Assembly: GCF_900141765.1 (NCBI RefSeq)
Contig: NZ_FSRK01000001.1
Span: 1,798,001-1,862,000 of the forward strand
Origin: Epilithonimonas zeae
GTDB taxonomy: Bacteria; Bacteroidota; Bacteroidia; Flavobacteriales; Weeksellaceae
Direction: 5' to 3'
DNA length: 64,000 nt
Made by a program: the position numbers and the translations under genes. Shown here one piece after another: positions 52,233-60,507 of this stretch (its first letter is position 1; every line of letters begins with the position of its first letter). The notes beneath the pieces are model-generated. The model saw only the letters and a list, made by a program, of their open reading frames with translations. It was not told where the DNA came from and did no database searches.

Positions 52233-53597
52233 CTACTTATTAAAAATAACAGTAAAAAGATTTTCTCTGTCGGAATTGGACGTGTAAGAAATTTCGGATT
52301 TATGATATTCCAGAATACGTTTTACGATGCGTAAACCGAGGCCAGAGCCTGTCTTATTTTGAGAATTACTACCACGCATAAAGGCCTCGAAAAGTTTATC
52401 TCTTTCGTCAACTGGGATCACGGAACCGATGGAAAATACCTTGACGATTATGCGAAAATCGGTTTCCTTGATAGAGATATCAACTTCCTGATTATCGGAA
52501 TATAAAGCAGCATTTTTAAACAAATTAATGAACGTGATTTCCAGCAAAGATTTGACGCCTTTTACCGTCAAGATAGAATCTTCCACGCTTTCTTCATCAA
52601 TCTGGAAATCCATTTTGAAGTCAGGAAAATTACGATAAACAGTCTCAAAAGCATTGAAAACAACTTCGTCGATTCTCACTTCTTCGTAAACTGTGGCGAT
52701 GCCTTCTTTATCAAATTTCGATAATAAAAGCAATGATTTTGTGAGGTCTGACAGCTGATGTACATCCTGCAACATCTGTTGCAAAGTAGTTTTGGTTTTC
52801 GGCGAATGATTTTCCAACTGAATCAAATTCTCTAACTGAAAAGCCATCCTCGTCAACGGCGTTCGCATCTCGTGTGCCGCGCTGGAATTGAAATCTTTTT
52901 GAGATTGGAAAACGTCATTCAATCGACTGGTCATCAGGTTGAATGATTTTGCCAGAACACCAATTTCATCTTCGGAATTTTTGACGATGACGGGCGTTGT
53001 TAGTTTGTGAACGCTTATATCAGAAATATCGGACTTCAAAATTTCCAGAGGTTCCAGAAATTTTGAAACAAGGTAATAACTGAAAAACCAAATCAGTAAA
53101 ATACTGACTATATAAGAAAAAATCAGCATATATTTCAGGAAAGCCAACTTGGATTGGCCAGTAACATCCTGAGCACTAGTTAGAATATAATAATTTTCGC
53201 CTTTTATTTTTCTTAAAGCAGCATAAATTTCGGGGACAGAATTTTCCTGATATATTGTTTTTTGTTTGTCCAAACGTTCTAATAAACTTTGATCCCAAGT
53301 GATTTTTTTATCCTTCAAAGTACTATAAACCAAACCCTTATCAGAACCGAAAATCATAATATTCTCGTTCAAAAGAACATTGTCGGAGTTCTCATCAAAG
53401 AAAATGGGTGCTTCTTTTTCAAAATCGCCGGATTTCTCAATAAAATTAACCGTGAAAACCAAACGTTTCTGGAAACGTTCCTTAAACTCATCTTTTCTAA
53501 AATCATTGAAAGAAACGTACACAATAAACATCATAATCCCAAAAATTAAGGAAAATGCTATGCTTATACTTATTGCTATTCTACGTTTCAGAGACAT
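52233..53597 (-). CDS. Sensor histidine kinase of the metal-efflux locus
   Basis: 454 residues. Two membrane helices (about 8-30 and 152-174) enclose a periplasmic sensor domain of about 120 residues. HAMP, the dimerisation domain with phospho-His242 (HEMRTPLTR) and an HATPase domain (NLFKNAALYS, GSGLGLRIVKRIL) follow. With the OmpR-type regulator upstream it resembles CusS/CzcS. The likely role, sensing periplasmic metal to control the TolC-adaptor-RND operon directly downstream, is inferred from order. Confidence 0.92.
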   Translation of the reverse strand: MSLKRRIAISISIAFSLIFGIMMFIVYVSFNDFRKDEFKERFQKRLVFTVNFIEKSGDFEKEAPIFFDENSDNVLLNENIMIFGSDKGLVYSTLKDKKITWDQSLLERLDKQKTIYQENSVPEIYAALRKIKGENYYILTSAQDVTGQSKLAFLKYMLIFSYIVSILLIWFFSYYLVSKFLEPLEILKSDISDISVHKLTTPVIVKNSEDEIGVLAKSFNLMTSRLNDVFQSQKDFNSSAAHEMRTPLTRMAFQLENLIQLENHSPKTKTTLQQMLQDVHQLSDLTKSLLLLSKFDKEGIATVYEEVRIDEVVFNAFETVYRNFPDFKMDFQIDEESVEDSILTVKGVKSLLEITFINLFKNAALYSDNQEVDISIKETDFRIIVKVFSIGSVIPVDERDKLFEAFMRGSNSQNKTGSGLGLRIVKRILEYHKSEISYTSNSDRENLFTVIFNK

Positions 53598-53672
53598 AAA
53601 TTATTATGAATGATTAGTGATAAATGATAATTGATTGCTGTTTGAGTGTTATAATTATAAAACTCTCTACTC

Positions 53673-54350
53673 CTATAATGGACTTAAATAATATCCAAAG
53701 CCAGGTCTCGTATGAATCAATTTTGTTTTAAAGTTTTTATCAATTTTCTTTCTCAGAAAGTTGATGTAAACTTCGATGGCATTATTTGTTGATTGGAATT
53801 GATTTTTCCAAACTTCATCGGAGATATATTGCTTAGAAAGTGTTCTACCATTAGCTCTTGCTAATAAAACCAGTAATTGAAACTCTTTTACTGTCAGATT
53901 AATTTCTTCTCCGGAACGGAAAACTTTACTATCTTCCGGATATATAATCAAATCTTCTACGACAATTTTTTCTTTCTCTTCCGTTTTTGGTGTCAGCCTT
54001 CTCATTTGAGAATTGATTCTCAATAACAATTCTTCCAACAAAAATGGTTTTACGAGATAATCATCAGCCGCTCTCAAGAACGCTTCTTTCTTCTCCTCGA
54101 TTCCGTCATAGGCAGAGATAATGATAATTGGCGTTTCGGAATTGGTTTCTCGAATGGTTTTACAAATTTCCAACCCGTTGATTTTCGGAACATTAATATC
54201 CAAAAGAAAAACGTCGTAAGATTTCTTGGAAAATATTTCAAGGAACTTTTCGCCATCTTCCGCCTTATCAGTTTTGATAGATTTGGACTCAAGGAAAAGT
54301 GCAATTTCTGAAGACAAGACAGCATCGTCTTCTAAAAGTAATGCCTGCAT
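53673..54350 (-). CDS. OmpR-family response regulator of the metal-efflux locus
   Basis: 225 residues from the ATG at 54350; the long N-terminal extension to 54458 is rejected because it does not fit the receiver fold. Receiver with acidic pair in LLLEDDA, phospho-Asp51 (FLLDINVPKINGLE) and switch Lys in VKPFLLEELLLR. Winged helix at about 130-225 (LTVKEFQLLVLLARANGRTLSKQYI, IHTRPGFGYYL). Partner kinase gene starts 75 bases downstream. Confidence 0.92.
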   Translation of the reverse strand: MQALLLEDDAVLSSEIALFLESKSIKTDKAEDGEKFLEIFSKKSYDVFLLDINVPKINGLEICKTIRETNSETPIIIISAYDGIEEKKEAFLRAADDYLVKPFLLEELLLRINSQMRRLTPKTEEKEKIVVEDLIIYPEDSKVFRSGEEINLTVKEFQLLVLLARANGRTLSKQYISDEVWKNQFQSTNNAIEVYINFLRKKIDKNFKTKLIHTRPGFGYYLSPL

Positions 54351-54554
54351 TTTGTGATGATTTATTTTACAAATATGGGGAAAAGTAAATTGGGAAATAA
54401 TGTAAAAAAGAAAATAATTATATTTAAAATAAATTAATAAACTTTGAAAACTAAACAAATGTACTATAGAGAAAATCTTTACGTTTTAAAATATTTACTT
54501 AAACTTATTATAGCAATAAACAATAACAACTTTTTAATTATCAATAAAATAAAT

Positions 54555-54592
54555 AAGTCGTTCTAAAGTAAATTAAAACTATAAAACGACCT
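54555..54592 (-). terminator. Probable terminator of the heme operon
   Basis: On the minus strand AGGTCGTTTTA pairs with TAGAACGACTT (two wobbles), followed by a T-rich stretch, 26 bases after the hmuS stop. Confidence 0.5.
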
Positions 54593-54617
54593 CAGATCAA
54601 TAATAATTATTTCTTAT

Positions 54618-55640
54618 TTATAAACCAGCAACCAAGTCCTTCCATTCCTGAAGTTCTGGATTACCCGGCTTTCTTTTTCCAAAGAACTGAACGATAAATT
54701 CACCTTCTTTATTGAACACTTCCACCGAAGTTACTTCGCCATCTTCCGTTGGTTTTTTCGTGATCCAGGTTTCACCAATTTTGGTTGTGTCAAGATGCAG
54801 ATTGAAATCCGGATCCATTACGTTGAACCATTGCTGATGCCAAAGCGTCTTTTTAACTTCGCCGGTGTGAATCTGAATAATTCCTCTGTTTCCAACAAAA
54901 ACCATAATCGGAATGTGTTTCTCAGAAGCATCTTCTAAAACATTCACAACCTTAGAATTATCGATTTTCTGAGCAAAACCTTCCGGAGCCAATCTCAAAG
55001 CCTGAGTTCTGCTAACCCCAAATTTTTTAGTCATCATAAAGAAATCGTGTGTATCTTGTAAATCTTTCCAAGCCTGTTGAAAACCTGCTACATCAATTTC
55101 AGAATCTGCTTTTTCTGCCGGTTTTGGAGCAATTGGTTCTGTTACGATTTCCGCAGACTGTTCGTCAGCTTTATATTTCTCCGTTAAAGCATCAAATTCT
55201 GCTTCATTGCTTTTGTTTGTCAAATAGATTTTATGAAGTGCCAATCCGTCTTTTCCGAAGAATTGGAAGCTTTTTCTATCGCCTTCAACAACCGAAAAAC
55301 CGAATTTCCAAGAGTTGATAAAGATTCTCAAATCGATGTCCTCTCCTACGAAAACCTGTCCGTGAGGATTGCTGAAATCCGGATTCAAATAAACGCCTTT
55401 TCTTTCGTGAACGCATTCGTCGTTTCTTGTCAAAGCCATTACTTTGTCAAGCTTTACAACTTCTTGTAAAAGCGAAGCAAATTCTGGTTTAAGAACCGTT
55501 ACCCCATTGCCAATGTTTGTAGCTAAAAGTTCTGCTTCGCTCACGCCTAATTGTTCTGCAGCGTTTCTTATTCTAAGATGTGGATTTTCTGCTTTCAAAG
55601 CTTCCCATTTTGTCTTTAAATCGTTTATTAATGTACTCAT
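54618..55640 (-). CDS. hmuS: Hemin-degrading / heme-handling factor HmuS
   Basis: 340 residues with the two-repeat HemS/ChuS layout (NPHLRIRNAAEQLGVSEAELLA, WKFGFSVVEGDRKSFQFFGKDGLALHKIYL; second repeat FGVSRTQALRLAPEGFAQKI, HTGEVKK, WFNVMDPDFNLHL). Cytoplasmic heme binding or degradation after import. A Lys/Pro/Glu linker (about 160-182) joins the repeats. Last gene of the hmu operon. Confidence 0.92.
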   Translation of the reverse strand: MSTLINDLKTKWEALKAENPHLRIRNAAEQLGVSEAELLATNIGNGVTVLKPEFASLLQEVVKLDKVMALTRNDECVHERKGVYLNPDFSNPHGQVFVGEDIDLRIFINSWKFGFSVVEGDRKSFQFFGKDGLALHKIYLTNKSNEAEFDALTEKYKADEQSAEIVTEPIAPKPAEKADSEIDVAGFQQAWKDLQDTHDFFMMTKKFGVSRTQALRLAPEGFAQKIDNSKVVNVLEDASEKHIPIMVFVGNRGIIQIHTGEVKKTLWHQQWFNVMDPDFNLHLDTTKIGETWITKKPTEDGEVTSVEVFNKEGEFIVQFFGKRKPGNPELQEWKDLVAGL

Positions 55641-55769
55641 ATTGATTTGTTTTTTGATTGTTTATTTTAAAATGATTTTTTTTTAACACAAAGTGCACAA
55701 AGATTTTTTATTTCTAACTGTTTTAAGGTTCACAAAGGAGCTATCGCTTAGAAAAGTTGAAAATAAAAT

Positions 55770-56414
55770 CTACTTTTTGATTGTTAGAACCTTGTATTCT
55801 CTTTTTACAAATGTTCCGGTTTTGCTTGTTATCCATTCTTCTTTATCGGAGCGAATCATTCTTTTGAAATTGGTTTGTGCGACTAATTCTTCCACATCTT
55901 CGTAATTGTAAAGCTTGAAATCCGCTGTGAAAGGCAGGTTTTTCATAAAGTCTTTCTTCGCAAATGTTAGAACAAAACTTCCGTCTTTCTTTAAAACTCT
56001 GTAAATTTCATTAAAGAACTCCACCGGATTTTCCCAGAAATAAATTGTATTGACAGTCATCACCTTATCAAAACTTTCGTTCTCAAAAGGAATTTTGTTT
56101 CCGTCATATAATTGAAAATTGGCTTGAGAAAGATATTTCGAATTGAGACTTTCCGCTTCGGATTTCATTGTTTCAGAAATTTCTAACCCTGTGTATTGGA
56201 TATTTTCTGCAAAATCCAAAAGATAAGACAAATGTCCTGCATTGCCGTGACCGAGTTCCAAAATGCTTTCGTTGTCCGTCAAATACAAAGCTTTGATGCT
56301 TTCTTTTGTCATCGAAATGTTAGTCTCGTTCATCATTTTCGCAACTTCCTTTCCGGTTTCTCCTTCCGGATTGGATAATTGTTGTGCTAATATTTTGAGT
56401 TCTTGTTCTGTCAT
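55770..56414 (-). CDS. Class I SAM-dependent methyltransferase in the heme operon
   Basis: 214 residues. SAM motif I ILELGHGNAGHLSYLL, motif II acidic GLEIS, then FDKVMTVNTIYFW and RVLKKDGSFVLTF. The substrate is unknown. It lies between hmuV and hmuS on the same strand, so a heme-linked role, such as acting on a heme-breakdown product, is possible but only inferred. Confidence 0.85.
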   Translation of the reverse strand: MTEQELKILAQQLSNPEGETGKEVAKMMNETNISMTKESIKALYLTDNESILELGHGNAGHLSYLLDFAENIQYTGLEISETMKSEAESLNSKYLSQANFQLYDGNKIPFENESFDKVMTVNTIYFWENPVEFFNEIYRVLKKDGSFVLTFAKKDFMKNLPFTADFKLYNYEDVEELVAQTNFKRMIRSDKEEWITSKTGTFVKREYKVLTIKK

Positions 56415-56447
56415 TTTTTAGTTTTTATTATAACAGAGAATCTTACG

Positions 56448-56516
56448 CAGCCCGACCTGAGTGGAGCTCATCCGCTGAAAGCGGATAGCGGGAACGGAGG
56501 GCGGATTAAGCTGCCA
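56448..56516 (+). repeat. GCAGCCCGAC...GCTGCC element, copy C
   Basis: Same ends as copy B (GCAGCCCGACCTGAGTGGAG; GCGGGAACGGAGGGCGGA...GCTGCC), but the central stem is ATCCGCT-GAA-AGCGGAT. Lies between hmuV and the methyltransferase gene. Confidence 0.8.
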
Positions 56517-56538
56517 TAATTAATCCGTTTTTAGTTTT

Positions 56539-57315
56539 TTAACCAAATAAAATCATTGTGCTGTCATTGACCGGATGTTTGCAAATGGTACACGGAAAGT
56601 TGTAAGCACGGCTGATTTTCTCCTCCGTAAAAACCTCTTCCGGAGCACCGTAAGCTAAAACTTCGCCTTTTTCCATCAACAGAATTTTGTCTGCAAAACT
56701 TGCGGCTAAATTCAAATCGTGCAAAACAACGACTGCGGTGTTATTATTTTGAGTAAATTTTTTAATTAATTCTAATGTATTGTGCTGGTGTTTGATGTCC
56801 AGATTATTGAGTGGTTCGTCCAAAAACAAAAGCCTGTGTGCAATCTCGTTATCCAACTGAGAAAGAACTCTCGCCAAATGAACCCTCTGCTTTTCACCGC
56901 CAGAAAGCGAGTTGTAATCTCTTTCTCGAAAATGAATAATCTCGGTTTCCACCATAGCAATTTCCGTCGATTTTATATCTTCCAAAGTCGGCTGAGAACC
57001 GAAGTAAGGATAACGCCCCATCATCACAACATCTTTCACCAAAAGCGGAATATCCTGAGCATTGTGCTGGGAAAATTTAGCTTTATGTTTTGATAATTCT
57101 TCGAGTTTCCAGTCGTAAATTATTTTGTCTTTGAAGAATATCTCTTGCTTTTTATCGGTTCTGATTTCGTTGGCCAGGACATTTAACAGACTTGACTTCC
57201 CTGCTCCATTTGGACCAACAATCGCCAGAAATTCGCCGTAACCGACCTTGATATCAACCCCTTTTAAGATGCTGACGTTCTGACTTTGATAGTTGATTTG
57301 GTGTCCTTTTATCAT
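56539..57315 (-). CDS. hmuV: Heme ABC transporter ATPase
   Basis: 258 residues from the ATG at 57315, which overlaps the permease stop (ATGA); a longer frame into the permease gene is rejected. Walker A GPNGAGKS (34-41), signature LSGGEKQRVHLARVL, Walker B LLFLDEPLNNLD, switch VLHDLNLA. Energises heme import with HmuU. Confidence 0.94.
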   Translation of the reverse strand: MIKGHQINYQSQNVSILKGVDIKVGYGEFLAIVGPNGAGKSSLLNVLANEIRTDKKQEIFFKDKIIYDWKLEELSKHKAKFSQHNAQDIPLLVKDVVMMGRYPYFGSQPTLEDIKSTEIAMVETEIIHFRERDYNSLSGGEKQRVHLARVLSQLDNEIAHRLLFLDEPLNNLDIKHQHNTLELIKKFTQNNNTAVVVLHDLNLAASFADKILLMEKGEVLAYGAPEEVFTEEKISRAYNFPCTICKHPVNDSTMILFG

Positions 57316-58352
57316 CTCAAAGTGTTTTTGTATTTGATTAAAATCGCAATAAAAATTGGGCCTCCAATCAATGATGTTAAAATTCCGATTGGTAATTCTG
57401 ACGGTGCAACGATTGTTCGACTGATTGTATCTGCAAGCAATAACAAAATACTTCCGCAAATCGCTGATAACGGCAAAATGAAATGATAATCTGAACGGAA
57501 TAATAATCTCAAAATGTAAGGGACAATAAGTCCCACAAAACCGATTGTACCGGAAAATGCGACGCAAGTTCCTATCATTAATGAGGTTATCAATACGATT
57601 TGTTTTTTCAAAGTCTCAACATTGATTCCCAAATGCTGTGCATCTTTTTCGCCCAGTAACATTGCATTCAGTGCTTTTCCTTTTGGTAAAATAATGATGT
57701 ACGAAAATAGTAAGACAATTGATAAGATAATGTTTCTTGTCCAAGTTGCACCTGCTAAACTTCCTAAATTCCAGAATGTTAAGTCTCTGAGCTGTTCGTC
57801 TTTTGAAATGTAAATCAAAAATCCTACAAATGAAAAACCAATAGATGTAATGGCAACTCCGGAAAGTAACATCATTACAACATTTGTTTTTCCTGCGCTT
57901 GTTGAAATTCTATAAACAATAATCATTGCTAAAAATGCTCCGACAAATGCAGAAACGCCGACTAAGGAATTTCTTATGATTTCCGGAAGATATTGTTCAA
58001 AAGTATGTCCGAGAATGATTGCGATTGCTGCTAACAAAGTGGCTCCCGATGTTAAACCAATCGATTCTCCAGTTGCTAAAGGATTTTTGAACATCCCTTG
58101 CAAAGTAGTTCCGGAAACCGCTAACATACTTCCTATTAAAACTGCCATTACAATTCTTGAAGTTCGGACTTCCCAGATCACATATTTTTCACTTAATGAT
58201 AATGAAGAATCGCTGGTTAAAAACTTCCATAACACTTCGTAAGAAGAGGAATTACCAAAATCGTAAACTCCGATATTTAAAGCTAAAACCATCATCAGTA
58301 TTAATAAAATAATACCGATAATGGCGTAAAATGTAAGACTTTTTGATTTCAA
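57312..58352 (-). CDS. hmuU: Heme/iron ABC permease (FecCD family)
   Basis: 346 residues, about ten hydrophobic helices. RTSRIVMAVLIGSMLAVSGTTLQG, NPLATGESIGLTSGA, SGTIGFVGLIVPYILRLLF and SELPIGILTSLIGGPIFI are family hallmarks. Stop overlaps hmuV. Separated from hmuT by two REP-like repeats. Confidence 0.94.
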   Translation of the reverse strand: MKSKSLTFYAIIGIILLILMMVLALNIGVYDFGNSSSYEVLWKFLTSDSSLSLSEKYVIWEVRTSRIVMAVLIGSMLAVSGTTLQGMFKNPLATGESIGLTSGATLLAAIAIILGHTFEQYLPEIIRNSLVGVSAFVGAFLAMIIVYRISTSAGKTNVVMMLLSGVAITSIGFSFVGFLIYISKDEQLRDLTFWNLGSLAGATWTRNIILSIVLLFSYIIILPKGKALNAMLLGEKDAQHLGINVETLKKQIVLITSLMIGTCVAFSGTIGFVGLIVPYILRLLFRSDYHFILPLSAICGSILLLLADTISRTIVAPSELPIGILTSLIGGPIFIAILIKYKNTLR

Positions 58353-58368
58353 AATATCAATTTTTCTT

Positions 58369-58479
58369 CCATAGGTTTGGCCTATGGTTATTAATATTGA
58401 ACCCTTTGGGCTCTGTTTTATTTTACATTGTTTTCCATAGGTTTTACCTATGGCTATTCAAATTGAACCCGAAGGGTTC
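58369..58479 (+). repeat. Tandem pair of double-hairpin REP-like repeats in the heme operon
   Basis: CCATAGG-N5-CCTATGG, an 11-base spacer (TTATTAATATT or CTATTCAAATT), then GAACCC-N3-GGGcTC or GGGTTC. Units start at 58369 and 58435, 66 bases apart. Same family as 49313-49427. Confidence 0.85.
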
Positions 58480-58489
58480 GTTGTTTTGA

Positions 58490-59371
58490 TTATTTTGAAG
58501 ACTCGATTAAAAGTTTGTTGAGGCTTAATGCAGCTTCTCCAACTCTTGGTCCGAAAGAAGATAATAATCCGCCGTCCAATGCAATTATTTTTTTGTTTTT
58601 ACCTGCATTGGTTTGAGGAACGCCTGGCATTTTAAGAGCACTTTCTATTCCACCTGAACTTTGCAAACCGCTTGTGAAGAACAATAGTACATCAGGATTA
58701 GATTGTACAACTGCTTCCGGTGTCAATGGTTTAAAATCTTCGAAATCATTTGCTGCGTTTTGCCCTCCTGCAATCTCAATAATACTTGCCATTGGTGTAT
58801 TTTTTCCGCCAACCATCATCATATTTCCTCTAGCGTAGATAAAAAGAACTTTTGGCTTTTTGGCAATTGGCTGGATTTGTTTTACATCTGCATCAATTTT
58901 GTCCAATAATGCCTGCTGGTTTGTATTTCCTAAAGCTTTCGCCACTTGGTCAATCAATTTCTTGGTTCCGTCAATTGAAAACTCTTGATTGAATAACTCA
59001 GTTTGGATTTTTGACGCTTTAATTTTTTCTAGCAAATCAGGATTGATATCTTTATCAGAAGCAAGAATCAATGTTGGATTAAGTTTCATAATTGGTTCAA
59101 TAGTCATAGAACGAACGTGACCCAATTCCTCTGCAGTAGTTTTCAAACTTTCCGGATATGTGCTTGTAACATCAATTCCAACAATCTCTTTCTCGTGGCC
59201 CAATGCAGCTACAATCTCTGTAACACCACCACTGATGCTTACTATTCTTTGATTAGAAACTGGAGCTTCTGCTTTAGTTTCTTCTGCTTTTGCAACTTTA
59301 GAATCTTCTTTTTTACAAGAAAATCCGGCTAAAAGAAGTACTGACAAAACAGCTATTTTAATATTTTTCAT
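58490..59371 (-). CDS. hmuT: Heme ABC transporter substrate-binding lipoprotein
   Basis: 293 residues. SPII signal with Cys19 (LLAGFSCKK). Periplasmic binding protein of the TroA/BtuF-like class with RIVSISGGVTEIVAALG, VGIDVTSTYP, LGHVRSMTIEPIMKLNPTLIL and FFTSGLQSSGG. Delivers heme to HmuU/HmuV. Probably anchored in the inner membrane. Confidence 0.93.
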   Translation of the reverse strand: MKNIKIAVLSVLLLAGFSCKKEDSKVAKAEETKAEAPVSNQRIVSISGGVTEIVAALGHEKEIVGIDVTSTYPESLKTTAEELGHVRSMTIEPIMKLNPTLILASDKDINPDLLEKIKASKIQTELFNQEFSIDGTKKLIDQVAKALGNTNQQALLDKIDADVKQIQPIAKKPKVLFIYARGNMMMVGGKNTPMASIIEIAGGQNAANDFEDFKPLTPEAVVQSNPDVLLFFTSGLQSSGGIESALKMPGVPQTNAGKNKKIIALDGGLLSSFGPRVGEAALSLNKLLIESSK

Positions 59372-59389
59372 ATGTTTATTTTGATTTGG

Positions 59390-60496
59390 TTAAAGTGGTT
59401 TGTATTCGAATTGTGGAAAGCCTCTTTCACCAGCTTCTCCATATTGGTCTGTTTTTGTTTTTGTCATTCTGGTGAATCTTAACTTAAAGTAAAAACCTTC
59501 AGGATCTTTTACAACATAAAATCTATCACCATATACTTCTAATCCGTTTGTACCAACAGGATTTCTCCAATTAGCTCCAATTGCTCTTTGATCGGTATGA
59601 TCGAATTTTGAAATATCTATATCAGCAGCTGTGAAGTTATTATAATAGTCTGACGCTGGTGTCCCAGCAGGAATTGTAACTTGGTAAGAAGCTGATCCGC
59701 CTACAATATTATCTGTCACAAAATCTGCATAAATGTAAGTACCGGCACCTTCTATGACATTTGTAAAGACAGTGAAACATAGATCCCATTTTTGTTTTTG
59801 AGGCTGAATAACAACTTCTTTATTATCCGTCATACTAAAATAATTGAAATTGTAATCTGTATTTTTATTTATGATATACTCTTTGTACGTTGTCTCTCCA
59901 ATATTTGCATACTTGATTTTGTAAGCTGAACTTCCATTCCTAACAATCTGTAACTTCATCCATCCTCTATCTGTTCCGCCAGTAGTAACTGATCCAATTG
60001 GAATAGAACCTGTGTAAATATTTTTACCCATATTGACCAGATACACAGCATTGTCTGAATCTACAACCTTAACCTCTTCAATTGCAGTATAACTAGTTGG
60101 AAAATTACCTTTAACATCATCTATATAAGTAACATTATTCGGATCAAAATTAGCTACCTGAACTTTAGTTTTAAGTGTAGCAACATCAGATTCTTTTACC
60201 TGATTAATATCTGTGACATTGGGTATTTTGCCTGCAGCCATCATAATTGAAGAATTAATAATAACCTTAAACTCATCTCCAGAATAGAAAGCCAAATCCC
60301 AATCTGTTCTCTTATTTAAAGTTTTATCTCCTGAACTTAGATCATACCAGACTTGGTTAGGTTCACTTGCTCCTCCAACATCAGCACTGTCAATCTTACC
60401 TATAATAGGAGAAACGGCAACTGGATCTTCGTTATCTCTAAGACAAGATTGAAAAATGAAAGATGTTGATATTAATAAGAATAATAATTTTTTCAT
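59390..60496 (-). CDS. hmuY: HmuY-family heme-binding lipoprotein
   Basis: 368 residues. SPII signal with Cys18 (FIFQSC). HmuY pattern: NQVWYDLSSGDKT...DWDLAFYSGDEFKVIINSS, IPIGSVTTGG, and the C-terminal FKLRFTR segment. HmuY proteins are hemophore-like lipoproteins that take heme from host or environmental proteins and pass it to the TonB receptor HmuR. Encoded right after the receptor gene (11-base gap). Confidence 0.9.
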   Translation of the reverse strand: MKKLLFLLISTSFIFQSCLRDNEDPVAVSPIIGKIDSADVGGASEPNQVWYDLSSGDKTLNKRTDWDLAFYSGDEFKVIINSSIMMAAGKIPNVTDINQVKESDVATLKTKVQVANFDPNNVTYIDDVKGNFPTSYTAIEEVKVVDSDNAVYLVNMGKNIYTGSIPIGSVTTGGTDRGWMKLQIVRNGSSAYKIKYANIGETTYKEYIINKNTDYNFNYFSMTDNKEVVIQPQKQKWDLCFTVFTNVIEGAGTYIYADFVTDNIVGGSASYQVTIPAGTPASDYYNNFTAADIDISKFDHTDQRAIGANWRNPVGTNGLEVYGDRFYVVKDPEGFYFKLRFTRMTKTKTDQYGEAGERGFPQFEYKPL

Positions 60497-60507
60497 TTCT
60501 TTAAATT

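Noticed and set aside
53600-53650. Repeated TGATTAGTGATAAATGATAA words between response regulator and kinase genes
   Set aside because: Only one arm is visible and the sequence is AT-rich; no inverted partner, so not counted as an element.
57316-57567. Long N-terminal extension of the heme ABC ATPase gene
   Set aside because: It lies within the permease gene in another frame and has no ATPase features; the ATG at 57315 overlaps the permease stop in the usual ATGA manner.
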